A stretch of DNA of 6,290 nucleotides from an uncultured Lachnospiraceae bacterium (GTDB lineage Bacteria; Bacillota; Clostridia; Lachnospirales; Lachnospiraceae): assembly GCA_937965795.1 (NCBI GenBank), contig CALCMD010000039.1, forward strand, positions 1 through 6,290. The letters run 5' to 3'. Numbering within the stretch: position 1 is the first letter of the stretch; each line of letters starts with the position of its first letter. Below, in pieces: positions 5,959 through 6,290 of the stretch. The position numbers and the translations under genes were made by a program. The notes beneath the pieces were generated by a model. It was not told the origin of the DNA, searched no databases, and worked only from the letters and a program-made list of their open reading frames with translations.

Positions 5959-6262
5959 ATCCTATCAGCTTAGGTATTTGCCGATATTTGAGCAGGATTT
6001 AATCAGCACAGCGAATTACATAGCCAATGTTCTGAAGAATGAGGCCGCAGCATTACGCCTGATTGATGATATAGAAGCTGCCATTATGGAAAGGCTGAAC
6101 AATCCTGTTGCTTTTGAACCATACCGCTCCGCTAAAAAACGTGACTATCTATACTATCGAATTCATGTAAGAAATTATGTAGTTTATTATGTGGTGATTG
6201 ATGATGTGATGGAAGTACGCCGCCTGATGTATGGCGCAAGAGATACGGACAGACATTTATAA
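5948..6262 (+). CDS. RelE/ParE-family type II toxin
   Basis: This encodes a 104-residue toxin of the RelE/ParE superfamily, whose members either cleave mRNA on the ribosome (RelE-like) or poison DNA gyrase (ParE-like). The pattern is typical: an N-terminal strand YQLRYLP, a helical pair (about 15-50, including DLISTANYIANVL), then strands YYRIHVRNYVVYYVVID (69-85) and the end VRRLMYGARDTDRHL (90-104). The C-terminal Arg91, Arg92 and Tyr95 occupy the usual region for functional residues, but RelE and ParE activity cannot be told apart by eye. ATG 5948 is chosen over the upstream GTG 5939 because AAGGAG (5934-5939) lies 8 bases before it and overlaps the GTG. Translation is probably coupled to the antitoxin. 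The gene is intact. Confidence 0.9.
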   Translation: MENKSYQLRYLPIFEQDLISTANYIANVLKNEAAALRLIDDIEAAIMERLNNPVAFEPYRSAKKRDYLYYRIHVRNYVVYYVVIDDVMEVRRLMYGARDTDRHL

Positions 6263-6290
6263 CAGAATAAAGATTCACATGAGCAGTAAA

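Noticed and set aside
6279..6290. ATG AGC AGT AAA as the start of another gene
   Set aside because: Only four codons are visible and the preceding bases contain no Shine-Dalgarno-like sequence.

Overview
The window most resembles chromosomal or accessory DNA of a gut-type, low-to-mid GC Bacillota, probably a Lachnospiraceae-like Clostridia. Supporting signs are strong AGGAGG-type ribosome binding sites, choline-binding-like (CW) repeats, a SpaA/DUF11-type wall-anchored protein ending in an SPKTG sorting signal, and a Phd/RelE-type toxin-antitoxin pair. No genus can be named from the sequence alone. All four confident genes lie on the + strand.

Layout. Bases 1-83 are a short upstream gap. Bases 84-1424 encode a secreted protein with about seven CW-type repeats followed by a CAP/SCP-like domain, closed by a clear intrinsic terminator (1441-1476). 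Bases 1425-1901 are a 477-base gap rich in structure: a phased array of 10-bp direct repeats, a possible extended -10 promoter, a terminator-like hairpin, a hairpin next to a strong Shine-Dalgarno with an ATG, a second Shine-Dalgarno with an ATG in the same frame, and a GC-rich hairpin with a GAAA loop just before the ribosome binding site of the next gene. Bases 1902-5222 encode an 1106-residue surface protein: signal peptide, Glu/Lys/Gln-rich stalk, unassigned N-terminal domain, SpaA/Cna-B domain, three long DUF11-like repeats with acidic linkers, and an SPKTG sorting signal. It is followed by an intrinsic terminator (5244-5280) and a long, possibly bidirectional hairpin (5299-5341). Bases 5342-5631 hold no confident gene, only an open frame without a start that may be a gene remnant. 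Bases 5698-6262 hold an AT-richer toxin-antitoxin operon with its own promoter.

How the genes fit together. The first two genes are separately transcribed cell-surface products, one held non-covalently by CW repeats and one probably linked to peptidoglycan by a sortase that is not encoded here. The toxin-antitoxin module is an independent unit of a kind common on mobile or accessory DNA. No transposase, integrase, tRNA, rRNA or CRISPR array is visible. No complete novel system can be claimed; the least explained part is the leader of the large adhesin-like gene (1521-1901).
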